Below, in pieces: positions 30,024 through 38,998 of a stretch of DNA of 64,000 bases. The stretch is from Prauserella salsuginis. GTDB taxonomy: Bacteria; Actinomycetota; Actinomycetes; Mycobacteriales; Pseudonocardiaceae. The notes beneath the pieces were generated by a model that was not told the origin of the DNA, searched no databases, and saw nothing but the letters and a program-made list of their open reading frames with translations. The translations under genes and the position numbers were made by a program. Each line of letters begins with the position of its first letter. Within the stretch, counting starts at the first letter, position 1. The stretch spans positions 434,001 through 498,000 of the forward strand of contig NZ_JANBBF010000010.1 of the NCBI RefSeq assembly GCF_024648885.1, given 5' to 3'.

Positions 30024-31190
30024 TCAGTTGCCGGCCAGGCGGTCGCCGATGTCGCGCAGCCCGCACACGTCGTGCACGTCGCCGGCCAACGCGGGCACCC
30101 GCCGCACGGGCACGCTCGGGTGCGCCCTGGTGAAACGCTCCAACAGCCGTGACTCGCGTTCGGCCAGCTGTACCCGGTCGGCGTGCAACCGCAGCACCGC
30201 CTCCGCGAGCGGTGCGCTGGTCTCCCCGCGTTCCAGTGACTCGGCCGCCGCGAGTGCGTCGACCGCGGACAGGTCGGCCAGCACGGGATGTGTCCGGTTC
30301 GCCACCAAACCGGCCAGTGGCATCGTCTCCTCCGAGAGCCGCTCCACGAAGTAACTCGCCTCGCGCAGCGCGTCCGGTTCCGGCGCTGCCACGACCAGGA
30401 ACGAGGTGCCCTCGGACCGCAGCAGTTCCTGCGTCTTCGCCGCCCGTTCGCGGAACCCGCCGAACGTCGAGTCGAACGCCTGCATGAACGCCGAGGCGTC
30501 CGCCAGCAACTGGCCGCCCAGGATGGTCGAGACGGCCTTGGCGAACATCGAGAAGCCCGCGCTCATGACCTTGCGGATCCCCCAGCCGCCCGCGCGCGCC
30601 GGGCTGGTGAGCAGGCGGATCATCCGCCCGTCCAGTGCCGCCGACAGTCGGCTCGGGGCGTCGAGGAAGTCCAGCGCCGATCGGCTCGGCGGCGTGTCGA
30701 CGACGATCAGATCCCAGTCGCCCGTCGCCGCGAGCTGCCCCAGCTTCTCCATCGCCATGTACTCCTGCGTGCCGGAGAAGGACGTGGAAATGGTCTGGTA
30801 GAAGGGGTTGCTCAGCAGCTGTTCGGCCCGTTCGGGGCCGGCGTGGCGCCGCACCATGTCGTCGAACGTGCGGCGCATGTCCAGCATCATCGCCCACAGC
30901 TGGCCGTCCGGTTCGAACCCGTCGACCGTCACCTGTCGGGGATGATTGCCCAGCTCACGAAGGCCCAGCGCCTGGGCGAGCCGCCGCGCCGGGTCGATGG
31001 TCAGCACCACCGTCTGCCTGCCGCGTTCCGCGGCCCGCAGCGCGAGCGAGGCGGCCGTCGTCGTCTTGCCGACCCCGCCCGAACCGCAGCACACGACCAC
31101 GCGCGTGCCCGGGTCGTCGATGAGCGTGTCGACGTCGAGACCGTCCAGGTCGACGTGGTCCCGGGTGTCCCGTGTGTCCGACATCGTCAC
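30024..31190 (-). CDS. ArsA/Get3-family ATPase, second copy (Rv3680 position)
   Basis: A 388-residue ATPase of the ArsA/Get3 class. The deviant P-loop '[20 protein letters not shown]' lies at about residues 34-53, switch I is '[14 protein letters not shown]', and '[17 protein letters not shown]' is the switch II/A-loop region. It overlaps the preceding ArsA gene by 4 nt, so the two are made together and probably form a heterodimer, as the mycobacterial pair Rv3679-Rv3680 is thought to. No arsenic-binding Cys triad is evident, so arsenite export is unlikely. It starts '[15 protein letters not shown]'. Confidence 0.92.
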   Translation of the reverse strand: MTMSDTRDTRDHVDLDGLDVDTLIDDPGTRVVVCCGSGGVGKTTTAASLALRAAERGRQTVVLTIDPARRLAQALGLRELGNHPRQVTVDGFEPDGQLWAMMLDMRRTFDDMVRRHAGPERAEQLLSNPFYQTISTSFSGTQEYMAMEKLGQLAATGDWDLIVVDTPPSRSALDFLDAPSRLSAALDGRMIRLLTSPARAGGWGIRKVMSAGFSMFAKAVSTILGGQLLADASAFMQAFDSTFGGFRERAAKTQELLRSEGTSFLVVAAPEPDALREASYFVERLSEETMPLAGLVANRTHPVLADLSAVDALAAAESLERGETSAPLAEAVLRLHADRVQLAERESRLLERFTRAHPSVPVRRVPALAGDVHDVCGLRDIGDRLAGN

Positions 31191-32209
31191 CGCACCCCCT
31201 GGCCGCGGAGCGATTCCGCCAATTCGTACAGCGCGGCGACGTCGACCCCGCCGGAGAGGTCGGCCAGTTCGAGCGTCGGCAGGTCGCTCTCGGACAGCTG
31301 CTGCCGCGCGGTCGTCTCCGCCTCGACCCGGCCGGCGTGTTCGACGGTCTCGGTCACGAGTGCGTCGAGTGTCGCGTCCGGCAGGTCGAGGCCGGCCGCA
31401 GCCAACCCGGCGCGCACCCGGTCGGCGTCGACCCGGCCGTCAGCGGCGGGCGAGATCGATCGGGCGGGCAACCGCGGCGGGCGCACCCGGTTGATCAGCA
31501 CGGCCCCCGGCCGCAGGTCCGCACCATCCAGCTCGGCGACCGCGTCCAGCGTCTCGCGTACGGGCATCTCCTCGAGCAGCGTCACCAGGTGCACGGCCGT
31601 CTGACCCGAATGCAGCAGGCTCACGACGCCGTCGGCCTGCGATCGGATCGGACCCGTCTTGGCCAGGTCCGTCAGCGCGCGGGTGACGTCGAGGAACTTC
31701 ACCACCCGGCCCGTGGGTGGCGCGTCCACCACGACGGCGTCGTAGAAGTGGCGCCCGTCGGAGTCGGTGCGGCCGACACACTCCTTGATCTTGCCCGTGA
31801 GCAGCACGTCCCGCAGCCCCGGTGCCAGCGTGGTCGCGAACTCGATCGCACCCATCCTGCGCAGCGTGCGGCCCGCGAAGCCGAGGTTGTAGAACATCTC
31901 GAAGTACTCGAGCAGCGCCGCCTCGACGTCGATGTGCAGCGCTCGCACCTCGCCACCGTTCGGGGCGGAGGCGATGCGTTGCTCCGCGTACGGCAGTGGT
32001 TCGGTGTCGAAGAGCTGGGCGAAGCCCTGCCTGCCCTCGACCTCGACCAGCAGTACGCGCCTGCCGTGGCCCGCGAGCGCGAGCCCGAGCGACGCGGCGA
32101 GGGTCGTCTTGCCGGTGCCGCCCTTGCCGGTCACGAAATGCAGCCGGGTGCGGGTCAGCTCGTCGGTCCAGCCGGCCAGCGTGGTGGTCACCGGGGCAGC
32201 GTAAGACAT
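31187..32209 (-). CDS. ArsA/Get3-family ATPase, first copy (Rv3679 position)
   Basis: A 340-residue ATPase starting with ATG 32209 in a TGATG overlap with the small membrane protein upstream. The P-loop '[20 protein letters not shown]' is at about residues 24-43, and '[17 protein letters not shown]' is the switch II region. It is shorter than its partner and lacks a second ATPase half. In mycobacteria this pair has been linked to envelope stress and metabolic tolerance rather than arsenic. The coupled three-gene arrangement (membrane peptide, ATPase, ATPase) suggests a membrane-associated complex. Confidence 0.92.
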   Translation of the reverse strand: MSYAAPVTTTLAGWTDELTRTRLHFVTGKGGTGKTTLAASLGLALAGHGRRVLLVEVEGRQGFAQLFDTEPLPYAEQRIASAPNGGEVRALHIDVEAALLEYFEMFYNLGFAGRTLRRMGAIEFATTLAPGLRDVLLTGKIKECVGRTDSDGRHFYDAVVVDAPPTGRVVKFLDVTRALTDLAKTGPIRSQADGVVSLLHSGQTAVHLVTLLEEMPVRETLDAVAELDGADLRPGAVLINRVRPPRLPARSISPAADGRVDADRVRAGLAAAGLDLPDATLDALVTETVEHAGRVEAETTARQQLSESDLPTLELADLSGGVDVAALYELAESLRGQGVR

Positions 32210-32457
32210 CAACTGGCCATGGCCAGCACGGCGACGACCACGGCGATGCCGCCCGCCAGCCACCACGACACGGCCGGCGACAGCACGGTGAGCGTGAGAA
32301 CGCAGGTCAGCGCCAGTGCGGTGACGCCGACGAGCCCCGTCACGGCGACCACCTGCCACCGGCCGGTCTTCTCCCTCGCGCGCGCCATGATCATCAACAC
32401 AGCCAGGCCGCCCGCCACAACCAGCAGCGAGGCCGCCAAGATCCGCCACGTTTCCAC
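32209..32457 (-). CDS. Small membrane protein coupled to the ArsA pair
   Basis: An 82-residue, almost wholly hydrophobic protein with three predicted helices (residues 5-24, 35-55, 60-80), separated by a basic loop 'RAREKTGRWQ'. It starts at GTG 32457 with TAGCGT (32471-32466) ending 8 nt upstream, consistent with a leaderless transcript. Its stop overlaps the ATG of the first ArsA gene by one base, which argues strongly that it is real and belongs to that operon. It could be the membrane partner of the ATPases; no homologous function is known to me. Confidence 0.75.
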   Translation of the reverse strand: METWRILAASLLVVAGGLAVLMIMARAREKTGRWQVVAVTGLVGVTALALTCVLTLTVLSPAVSWWLAGGIAVVVAVLAMAS

Positions 32458-32499
32458 GGGAACTCACGCTACTGGCAGTGGTTGTCTAGGGTGACGGCC

Positions 32500-32661
32500 A
32501 TGAGTGCCACGAAGTGGGAATACGCCACCGTTCCGCTGTTGATCCACGCCACCAAGCAGATCCTCGACCAGTGGGGCGAGGACGGCTGGGAGCTGGTGAC
32601 CGTCCTGCCGAACCCGAGCGGCGAACAGCACGTCGCGTACCTCAAGCGCCCGAAGGACTGA
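32500..32661 (+). CDS. DUF4177 domain protein
   Basis: A 53-residue protein, the counterpart of Rv3678A. It has the DUF4177 pattern 'KWEYATVPLLIH' and 'LDQWGEDGWELVTVLPNPSG' (about residues 5-41). TAGGGT (32487-32492) ends 7 nt before the ATG, with no ribosome site, so the transcript is probably leaderless. It is divergent from the ArsA operon across 42 bp and 5 nt upstream of the RidA gene. The function of the family is unknown. Confidence 0.88.
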   Translation: MSATKWEYATVPLLIHATKQILDQWGEDGWELVTVLPNPSGEQHVAYLKRPKD

Positions 32662-32666
32662 GGCCG

Positions 32667-33131
32667 ATGAGCGCCAGCACCGCGTCGGCGCGGCTCGCCG
32701 AGCTCGGTATCGAACTGCCCGGCGTCGCGGCTCCGGTCGCGTCGTACATCCCCGCGATCCGCACGGGATCGCACGTCTACACCTCCGGCCAGCTGCCGTT
32801 CGTCGAGGGTGCACTGCCCGCCACCGGCAAGGTGGGCGGCGACGTCGGCCCCGAGGAGGCCAAGCAGTACGCCAGGACGGCGACGTTGAACGCCCTGGCC
32901 GCGGTGCACGACCTCGTGGGCATCGACGCGATCACCCGCGTGGTCAAGGTGACGGGCTTCGTCGCCTCGGCCGACGGGTTCAACGCCCAGCCCGCGGTGA
33001 TCAACGGTGCGTCCGAGCTGCTCGGTGAGGTCTTCGGGGACGCGGGTGCCCACGCCAGGTCCGCCGTGGGTGTCGCGGAGCTGCCCCTGGACGCGCCTGT
33101 CGAGGTCGAGCTGATCGTGGAGGTGTCGTGA
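32667..33131 (+). CDS. RidA/YjgF-family protein
   Basis: A 154-residue RidA-like protein (Rv3678c position). It carries 'TSGQLPFVEG', 'QYARTATLNALAAVHDLVG' and 'GVAELPLDAPVEVELIVEV', the family's trimer core. RidA proteins hydrolyse reactive enamine/imine intermediates; this clade lacks clear evidence for the catalytic Arg in the usual 'RSA' position beyond 'HARSAVGVAELP' (about residue 131). It shares an operon with DUF4177 and overlaps the next gene by one base (TGATG). Confidence 0.92.
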   Translation: MSASTASARLAELGIELPGVAAPVASYIPAIRTGSHVYTSGQLPFVEGALPATGKVGGDVGPEEAKQYARTATLNALAAVHDLVGIDAITRVVKVTGFVASADGFNAQPAVINGASELLGEVFGDAGAHARSAVGVAELPLDAPVEVELIVEVS

Positions 33132-33760
33132 TGGACCCGGATGTCGAGCAGGCGTGCCACGAGTTGCTGCTGCGCCTCTCCGGCAGGCTGCCCGACAACC
33201 TGGTCTGGCGGTTTCGCGACTGGCTGGGCGAGGGTGCGATGAGCACCCTCGCCCGCGTGCTGCCGAAGACTTTGCTCAAGCACAGGGTGGACCTCGACCA
33301 GGAGGAGTACGGCCTGCTGGTGGCAGGTCTCGTCCCGCACGGCGCTGACCGGCATCAGGTCAGTTCCACCCTTGGGGTAGACGCACCGTTAGAGAGCGGG
33401 TACACATTCACCGCGAGTACGCCTAACTGGGTGAACTCTGTCGATTCGGTGGCCGCCGTGATCGACGCAACGTTGCGACGGCGACCCGATGTGGGTGAAG
33501 TTCGGGAAGCTTGGCGACAGGAACGTGGGGCCGGCCCGGAGGGGGCGAAGCGTGTCCTGCTCGTCACGGCTACCGCCGGACTTCCCCGGCTGACGGGCGA
33601 ACTGCAGCGCCTGCTGCGCGTGCTGGGTGACGAGGCCCCGTGCGTGGAGGTGCTGCCCACACGGTTCGACCCGCCTGCCTACCACCGGGAGGCGCTCGCG
33701 AACTCACGGTTCGTGTGCGCCGGGGCGGCCGACGCCGGGCGGCAACTCGTATCCGCATAG
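33131..33760 (+). CDS. Unknown protein, first of a tandem paralogous pair
   Basis: A 209-residue soluble protein with no family I recognise. Residues 1-75 are helical ('ELLLRLSGRLPDNLVWRFRD', then 'LVAGLVPHGADRHQVSSTL'). Residues 110-205 include 'RPDVGEVREAWRQERG', a beta-strand 'RVLLVTATAGLP' and 'AYHREALANSRFVCAGAA'. The order and spacing of these blocks match those of the next gene, so the two look like diverged duplicates. It starts in the RidA stop (TGATG), placing it in the RidA operon. The middle section (residues 75-105) has noticeably lower GC than its neighbours. Confidence 0.75.
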   Translation: MDPDVEQACHELLLRLSGRLPDNLVWRFRDWLGEGAMSTLARVLPKTLLKHRVDLDQEEYGLLVAGLVPHGADRHQVSSTLGVDAPLESGYTFTASTPNWVNSVDSVAAVIDATLRRRPDVGEVREAWRQERGAGPEGAKRVLLVTATAGLPRLTGELQRLLRVLGDEAPCVEVLPTRFDPPAYHREALANSRFVCAGAADAGRQLVSA

Positions 33761-33796
33761 CGTCCGCGGCCGGCGGGCGGGAGGGAGAGCGGCGAC

Positions 33797-35182
33797 ATGG
33801 TGGACCTGCGGTCCGGTGGTGACCAGGACGGCTTCGGCGTCCCGCTGCGCCTGTACAACGTGCTGCTCGCGCTCGCGGGCAGGCTCGACGACAGTGCTCT
33901 TTCCGAGGCGCGCGAACTCGTCGCCAGGTCGAATCTCGACGACGCCACCGAACTGACCGTCGGGTCACTCGTCGCAGGCCGCCTTCCCGTCCGCCCGGCC
34001 GAACAGCGGGAGCTGGCGTCGCTGCTGGAGCTCACCCGCTCCGACCCGACGCTCGCCGATCCGCTCACCGTCGTCGAGGACATCGCCGCGACCGAACACC
34101 GTTTCAGTCGTGAGGACGACCCGGACACAGGCGTCGGCGACGCGCTCGACCGGGTACTGCGCGTGCTGCCCGACCTGCGTTCGGTGCACGCCGTGTGGCG
34201 TAACACCGCCGCGGGTAGCGTCCCCGGACCGTTGCCGCAGCGAGTGGTGCTCGTCGACATCGGCCCCGACGCGCACCCGCCCGCCGTCGCCTTCCGCGTC
34301 GGTGATGCGCTGCGCAAGGCCGGCATCCGCGCGGTCGTCGAGGTCACCGGGCCCGGCTCGGAACGCACCGCCTACCACGAGGCGGCACTGTCCGCCGGCG
34401 TTCCGGTGTGGCTCGCAGGCCCGGATTCCGCCCGGCACGATTCCGCGAGGGCCGAGTCTGTAAGAGCGGAGCCGGCTCACGCTGAGCCGGCACCCGCACC
34501 CACGGGCCCGGCGAGTGTTCCACCGCCGCCGGAACCGCAGCACCAGGAACCGCAGCTCCAGGAACCGCAGCGGTCCGTGCCCGCGGCACCCGAGCATCCG
34601 CCCGCCGTGGCGGCGGTGCCGGAGGCGCCCACGTCCGACGGTGCGGTGCGGGACGACTCGCCGGTTCGGGAGCAGCCGGCTGCACCGGCACCCGAACCCG
34701 CTCCTTCCTCCCGCGGCTGGACCGCTGAACCGCCGCGGTCGGCGAGGTCGTCCGGCGAACCGGGCCGTGGCCGCCGTTCCCGCCATCCCGCGCGCACGCA
34801 GGCCGAACCGCCCGAAAACGCCGGCGGGGAACTGCCCCGCGGCGGTGAGGGCGGCCAGGTCGTCGAGTTCCCCCAGCCGCAGCACGACGTCGAACAGGAA
34901 AACCGGTCGGCGCAGACCACCGAGATGTCCCGCGAAGAGGTCGCCCAGCTGCGTGCCGCGATCGCCGAGGACAGGGACAAGGGGCAGGCGCTCGCCTCGG
35001 CCGACCTGGATTCCGACCAGCTCGCCCGGATCCCCGACCTCAATCTCGACGACCCGCAGCTGACCGACCGCGACCGTGAACTACTGCGGGAACTGCACGC
35101 CGAACTCGCCGAGCGGGAACGGGCCGAGGCGCAGCGCCAGCGGACGAACGGCACCTCTGCGGGCGGGGCCGACGCCCGCTGA
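33797..35182 (+). CDS. Unknown protein, second of a tandem paralogous pair, with long disordered tail
   Basis: A 461-residue protein. Residues 1-215 parallel the preceding gene: 'NVLLALAGRLDDSALSEARE', 'SLVAGRLPVRPAEQRELASL', 'LPDLRSVHAVWRN', 'RVVLVDIGPDAHPP' and 'AYHEAALSAGVPVWLAG'. Residues 220-385 are a Pro/Glu/Ala/Gln-rich disordered linker with small repeats ('EPQHQEPQLQEPQ'). Residues 390-455 are charged and helical ('MSREEVAQLRAAIAEDRDKG', 'DRDRELLRELHAELAERERA'), likely coiled-coil. No signal peptide or membrane segment is present. Location within the conserved RidA-MBL block suggests an actinobacterial housekeeping role, but none is known. Confidence 0.75.
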   Translation: MVDLRSGGDQDGFGVPLRLYNVLLALAGRLDDSALSEARELVARSNLDDATELTVGSLVAGRLPVRPAEQRELASLLELTRSDPTLADPLTVVEDIAATEHRFSREDDPDTGVGDALDRVLRVLPDLRSVHAVWRNTAAGSVPGPLPQRVVLVDIGPDAHPPAVAFRVGDALRKAGIRAVVEVTGPGSERTAYHEAALSAGVPVWLAGPDSARHDSARAESVRAEPAHAEPAPAPTGPASVPPPPEPQHQEPQLQEPQRSVPAAPEHPPAVAAVPEAPTSDGAVRDDSPVREQPAAPAPEPAPSSRGWTAEPPRSARSSGEPGRGRRSRHPARTQAEPPENAGGELPRGGEGGQVVEFPQPQHDVEQENRSAQTTEMSREEVAQLRAAIAEDRDKGQALASADLDSDQLARIPDLNLDDPQLTDRDRELLRELHAELAERERAEAQRQRTNGTSAGGADAR

Positions 35183-35456
35183 GGTGCCGCGACGCCTCGT
35201 GGGCCCTGGGCACGGGCATTCGCACCGGGGCGTTCGTCAGGGGCGGCTGTTCGTAGCGGCGACGGTTCTCGCGGGCGTTCTCGTGCCTGCCGAGGCCCTC
35301 GTTCGAACCAGGGCGTTCGTACCGGGGCCGTTCGAGCCGAGGCGGTCGTTCGCGGGCCGTGCCGGTCCGCTTAGCGGTGCCGAGTGCACCGCACGTCACG
35401 TCGGAAACACGCATCGGACGGAACCGCCGGCGCCGCCGTGGCGGTATGTTGCGGAC

Positions 35457-36287
35457 GTGTCTGCGAACTTCCACCTGCCGAGGAGCGCCGTGCCGGAAGC
35501 GATGTTCGGCGGCGCTGGATCGGCCGACGCCGCGCATTCGCAGGAACGGCCCGTACCCGCCCGCGAGGCGGCGACCGTGATGCTGCTGCGCGACACACCC
35601 TCCGGCGTCGAGGTGTTCCTGCAACGACGGGTCGCGGCGATGAAGTTCGCCGCGGGGATGACCGTGTTCCCCGGCGGCGGGGTCGACGAGCGTGACGCCG
35701 ACGCGTCCATCGCGTGGGCCGGTCCCCCCGCCGCGCAGTGGGCGGAGTGGTTCGGCTGTGACGAACGCCTCGCCAGGGCGCTCGTGTGCGCCGCGGTGCG
35801 CGAGATGTTCGAGGAGTCCGGGGTGCTACTGGCCGGGCAAGGCCCCGGCACCATCGTCGGCGACACCTCCGGTTACGCCGATGCCCGCGCCGCGCTCGTC
35901 GCCAGGGAGCTGTCGCTGGCCGCGTTCCTCGCCGACGCCGGGCTGACCCTGCGTGGCGACCTGCTGCGGCCGTGGGCGAACTGGGTCACCCCGGAACGCG
36001 AGAAGCGCCGTTACGACACGAAGTTCTTCGTCGCAGCGTTGCCCGCGGGCCAGCGAGCCGACGGCGATACCACCGAGGCGGCCGAGTCGGGTTGGCGCAC
36101 GCCCGCCGACGCGATGGCCGACGGCGAGGCCGGTCGAAGCATGCTGATGCCGCCCACGTGGGCGATGCTGGCGGACCTGGCGGCGTGCCGGGACGTGGCC
36201 GAGGTGCTGGCGACCGACCGCACCCCGGTGCCGAAGCTGATGCCCACGCTGCGGCTCGACGGCGAATCCGTGCTCGTCGAGCTGTGA
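35457..36287 (+). CDS. NUDIX hydrolase
   Basis: A 276-residue NUDIX-superfamily protein. The start is GTG 35457 with TATGTT (35445-35450) ending 6 nt upstream, suggesting a leaderless transcript; the longer open frame is spurious. 'PAREAATVMLLRD' leads the fold. The NUDIX-like box runs from 'VFPGGGVDERDAD' to 'AAVREMFEESGVLLAG' (about residues 64-125) with an insertion that makes it non-canonical, as in the NUDT19/acyl-CoA group. The substrate is unknown. It is 29 bp upstream of the MBL hydrolase gene and probably co-transcribed with it. Confidence 0.87.
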   Translation: MSANFHLPRSAVPEAMFGGAGSADAAHSQERPVPAREAATVMLLRDTPSGVEVFLQRRVAAMKFAAGMTVFPGGGVDERDADASIAWAGPPAAQWAEWFGCDERLARALVCAAVREMFEESGVLLAGQGPGTIVGDTSGYADARAALVARELSLAAFLADAGLTLRGDLLRPWANWVTPEREKRRYDTKFFVAALPAGQRADGDTTEAAESGWRTPADAMADGEAGRSMLMPPTWAMLADLAACRDVAEVLATDRTPVPKLMPTLRLDGESVLVEL

Positions 36288-36316
36288 CCGGGACCAGGAC
36301 CGTGACTGGAGGTGTG

Positions 36317-37102
36317 ATGACCGGCGCGAACGCGCATCCGGCGTACGAGACGCCACGGGTGGTGACCTCGGCGGCGACCGTGGTGCTCGAGGAGAACCCG
36401 TCGAACATGACGCTCGAGGGCACCAACACGTGGATCCTGCGCGGGCCGGACGCGCCGGCGTCGGTCGTCGTCGATCCCGGGTACCTCGACACGGCGCACC
36501 TGGAGCGAGTCGTCGCCGCGGCGGGACCGGTCGAGTTGATCGTGCTCACCCACCACCATCCCGACCACGCCGACGGCGCGCCGTGGCTGGCCGAACGGAC
36601 CGGTGCGCCGGTGCGGGCGTTCGACCCCGGACTGTGCCTGGAGGGGGATCCGCTGGGTGACGGTGACGTCGTCCGCACAGCGGGGCTGGAACTGACGGTG
36701 CTGCACACGCCGGGGCACTGCGCGGACTCCGTGTCGCTGCGGTTCGACCACGGCGGCGTGGTGCACGTGCTCACGGGCGACACCGTGCTCGGCCGCGGCA
36801 CCACCGTCGTCGAGCACATCGGCGATTACCTGCGTTCACTGGACCGGCTGGCCGAGCTGCCCGCCGGTTCGATCGGTCTCACCGGACACGGCCCGGAGCG
36901 GGAGGACCTGCTCGCCACGGTCGACCAATACCGCAGGCATCGGCAGCAGCGCCTCGACGAGATCCGGGGTGCGCTCGACGTACTCGGCACCGATGCGACG
37001 CCGCTGCAGATCGTCGAACACGTCTACGCCGACGTCGACCGTGGCCTCTGGCCCGCCGCGGAAGCCTCCGTCACCGCCCAACTCGAGTACCTGCAGGGCT
37101 GA
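36317..37102 (+). CDS. MBL-fold metallo-hydrolase (Rv3677c-like)
   Basis: A 261-residue metallo-beta-lactamase-fold hydrolase. The start is ATG 36317 behind GGAGG; GTG 36284, overlapping the NUDIX stop, is an alternative. The zinc motif is 'LTHHHPDHADG' (about residues 76-86), then 'HTPGHCADSV' (His), 'LTGDTVLG' (Asp) and a late 'GHGPE'. A C-terminal helical domain (residues 195-261) with 'HRQQRLDEI' and 'YADVDRGLWPAAEASVTAQL' is of the LACTB2 type, which includes RNA-cleaving enzymes. The substrate is not established. Confidence 0.92.
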   Translation: MTGANAHPAYETPRVVTSAATVVLEENPSNMTLEGTNTWILRGPDAPASVVVDPGYLDTAHLERVVAAAGPVELIVLTHHHPDHADGAPWLAERTGAPVRAFDPGLCLEGDPLGDGDVVRTAGLELTVLHTPGHCADSVSLRFDHGGVVHVLTGDTVLGRGTTVVEHIGDYLRSLDRLAELPAGSIGLTGHGPEREDLLATVDQYRRHRQQRLDEIRGALDVLGTDATPLQIVEHVYADVDRGLWPAAEASVTAQLEYLQG

Positions 37103-37147
37103 CACCGACGCCCAAGTTGATGCCCAGGCCGTCACTACGCCGACAGC

Positions 37148-38416
37148 TCAGGTCGCGAGTGCGGGGGCCGGTTCGGCCGCGGTCGCGTGCGGGCGGATCG
37201 TCCTGCGCAGGAGTGCCACGACGGCGGCGATCGCCATCGCCACGGCGCCGGCGGTCAGGAACGCAGCCGACGGGCTCGCGTGCTCCACCACGTAGCCGCT
37301 GACGGACTGGCCACACGCGATACCGAGCGTGACGGACGTCAGGACCCACGAGAACGCCTCCGCGGCGGTGTCACGTGGTGCTGTCAGCTCGATCGTGGTC
37401 GAGTGCGTCGTGGACTGCGGGGTGATCATCGCGCCCGCCGCGAACATCGCCAGGCCGAGTCCCCACAACGTCGACGGCCACGCCATGACCGCGACCAGCG
37501 CGCCGAACAGTCCGAGCAGTATCGGAAGTCGTGTGGGCAGCGTCCGGGGCCACGGCCGGAGGCTGTAGGCCACGCCGAAGGCCACCGAGCTCACCGACCA
37601 CAGCGACAACAGCACTCCGCCGATGGAGACGTTGCCCGCCGCCTCGGCTGCCGCGGGCACCGCGACCTCCACGAATCCGATCACGATGCCGAAGCCCAGC
37701 GCCGCGAGCGCGAGCGTGCGCATGCCCGGGCTCGCCAGTGCGCCCAGCAGTGACGTCCCTGCCTGCGGATTCGGGCCCCATTCGCGTACCGCGGGACTCA
37801 GCGCGAACAGGGTGGCGCCCGTGGCCATGCACGCCCCGCCGAGCACCAGGCCGGTGCCGGGCCAGGGCAGTGCGATCAGCACGCCCGCCAGCCCCGGCCC
37901 GAGGATGAAGAACACCTCCATGCTGATCGCCTCGTAGGAGAACGCGGCATCGCGGGTCGGACCTGCGGGGAGCAGTCGGCCCCACAGCGCACGGGACGCC
38001 GAGCCGGTGGCGGGTTCGGACAGTCCGATCGCGGCGGAACAGCCGACGAGTACCGGCACGGGCGCACCGGCTTCGATCACGACGATGAGTGACGTCAATG
38101 CGGTGACGAACAGTGCGGTGACCACCAGAAGTGGGCGTGTCGGCCCGAACCGGTCGATGATGCGGCCCTGGACGACCGACCCGCAGGCCACGCCGACGAG
38201 CGCCGCGGCGGACACCAGGCCTGCCGCGGCGAACGAGCCGGTCTCGTGCTGGACGTACAGCAGTGCCGAGATCCCGATCATCGCGATGGGCAGCCGGGCC
38301 AGCACCGACGCCACGAGTGGCCTGCGGGAACGCGGGGTGCGCAGCACCGCGCGGTAGTCGGCGAGCGAGGTGCGGCCGTGGGACGCAGGCGGATCGGACC
38401 GGTCGGGCTGGGACAT
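37148..38416 (-). CDS. Major facilitator superfamily transporter
   Basis: A 422-residue MFS protein with twelve predicted helices. ATG 38416 is chosen because CATAAT (38429-38424 on the minus strand) ends 7 nt upstream, a leaderless arrangement; GTG 38422 is also in frame. 'VLARLPIAMIGISALLYVQH' and 'GRIIDRFGPTRPLLV' mirror the transporter at 13066-14262, so they belong to one subfamily. It is inserted between MBL hydrolase and crp, genes that are adjacent in mycobacteria. A palindrome upstream of the -10 suggests repressor control. Confidence 0.87.
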   Translation of the reverse strand: MSQPDRSDPPASHGRTSLADYRAVLRTPRSRRPLVASVLARLPIAMIGISALLYVQHETGSFAAAGLVSAAALVGVACGSVVQGRIIDRFGPTRPLLVVTALFVTALTSLIVVIEAGAPVPVLVGCSAAIGLSEPATGSASRALWGRLLPAGPTRDAAFSYEAISMEVFFILGPGLAGVLIALPWPGTGLVLGGACMATGATLFALSPAVREWGPNPQAGTSLLGALASPGMRTLALAALGFGIVIGFVEVAVPAAAEAAGNVSIGGVLLSLWSVSSVAFGVAYSLRPWPRTLPTRLPILLGLFGALVAVMAWPSTLWGLGLAMFAAGAMITPQSTTHSTTIELTAPRDTAAEAFSWVLTSVTLGIACGQSVSGYVVEHASPSAAFLTAGAVAMAIAAVVALLRRTIRPHATAAEPAPALAT

Positions 38417-38427
38417 GCGCACTATTA

Positions 38428-38443
38428 TGGCACGTGCGTACCA
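38428..38443 (-). promoter_or_regulatory. Imperfect palindromic operator upstream of the MFS gene
   Basis: TGGTACGCACGTGCCA (12 of 16 positions symmetrical) overlaps the end of the CATAAT -10 element and fills the spacer region. That is the position expected for a TetR/MarR/LacI-type repressor site. No regulator gene is adjacent. Confidence 0.4.
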
Positions 38444-38998
38444 GTCTATTTTTCTGGACTTCGTCTACCGGCGACGGTCAGTATTGAGGTGCATACCCAC
38501 CCCTCTTTCGGGTATCCGTGTCTCAGTTGGATAACAGAACAGCGTTTTCGGGCATCTTCTGACCCGCTTGAGCGTCCTTGAGGGTGAAGACACTTGAAGA
38601 GCAGGGTGGGTGCCGTGCGATTCTGAAGAAGTCAGCGGGGCTCGCGTCATGAGGCTCGGCACTACGAGTCCCACCCGTGAACAAGCTGAAGACGGGTTCC
38701 GTGACCCGGAACTAGGCGCAGTGCTTGATCGAGGCTCACCTCGATCGGGACATTGCTCCGGTAGGGGCTCTGCTTCGACCGCGGATATGTCGATCAACTA
38801 CATAGTCGGTTTCCTCGCTTCGCAGCGGGTACTCGGTAATCGAGAGGTTCGGTCGTCGCCGGCCTCGGTGACGAGACCTCGGTGGCACGAGCACCAACGC
38901 TGCTGGAGGCGAACACAATCTCCCTCCGGGATTCGGGTCGGGGCCTTTCAACCGGAGGGCGGGGAGCGTGGGCTGTCGGGGGATGGTCCACGCACAGG

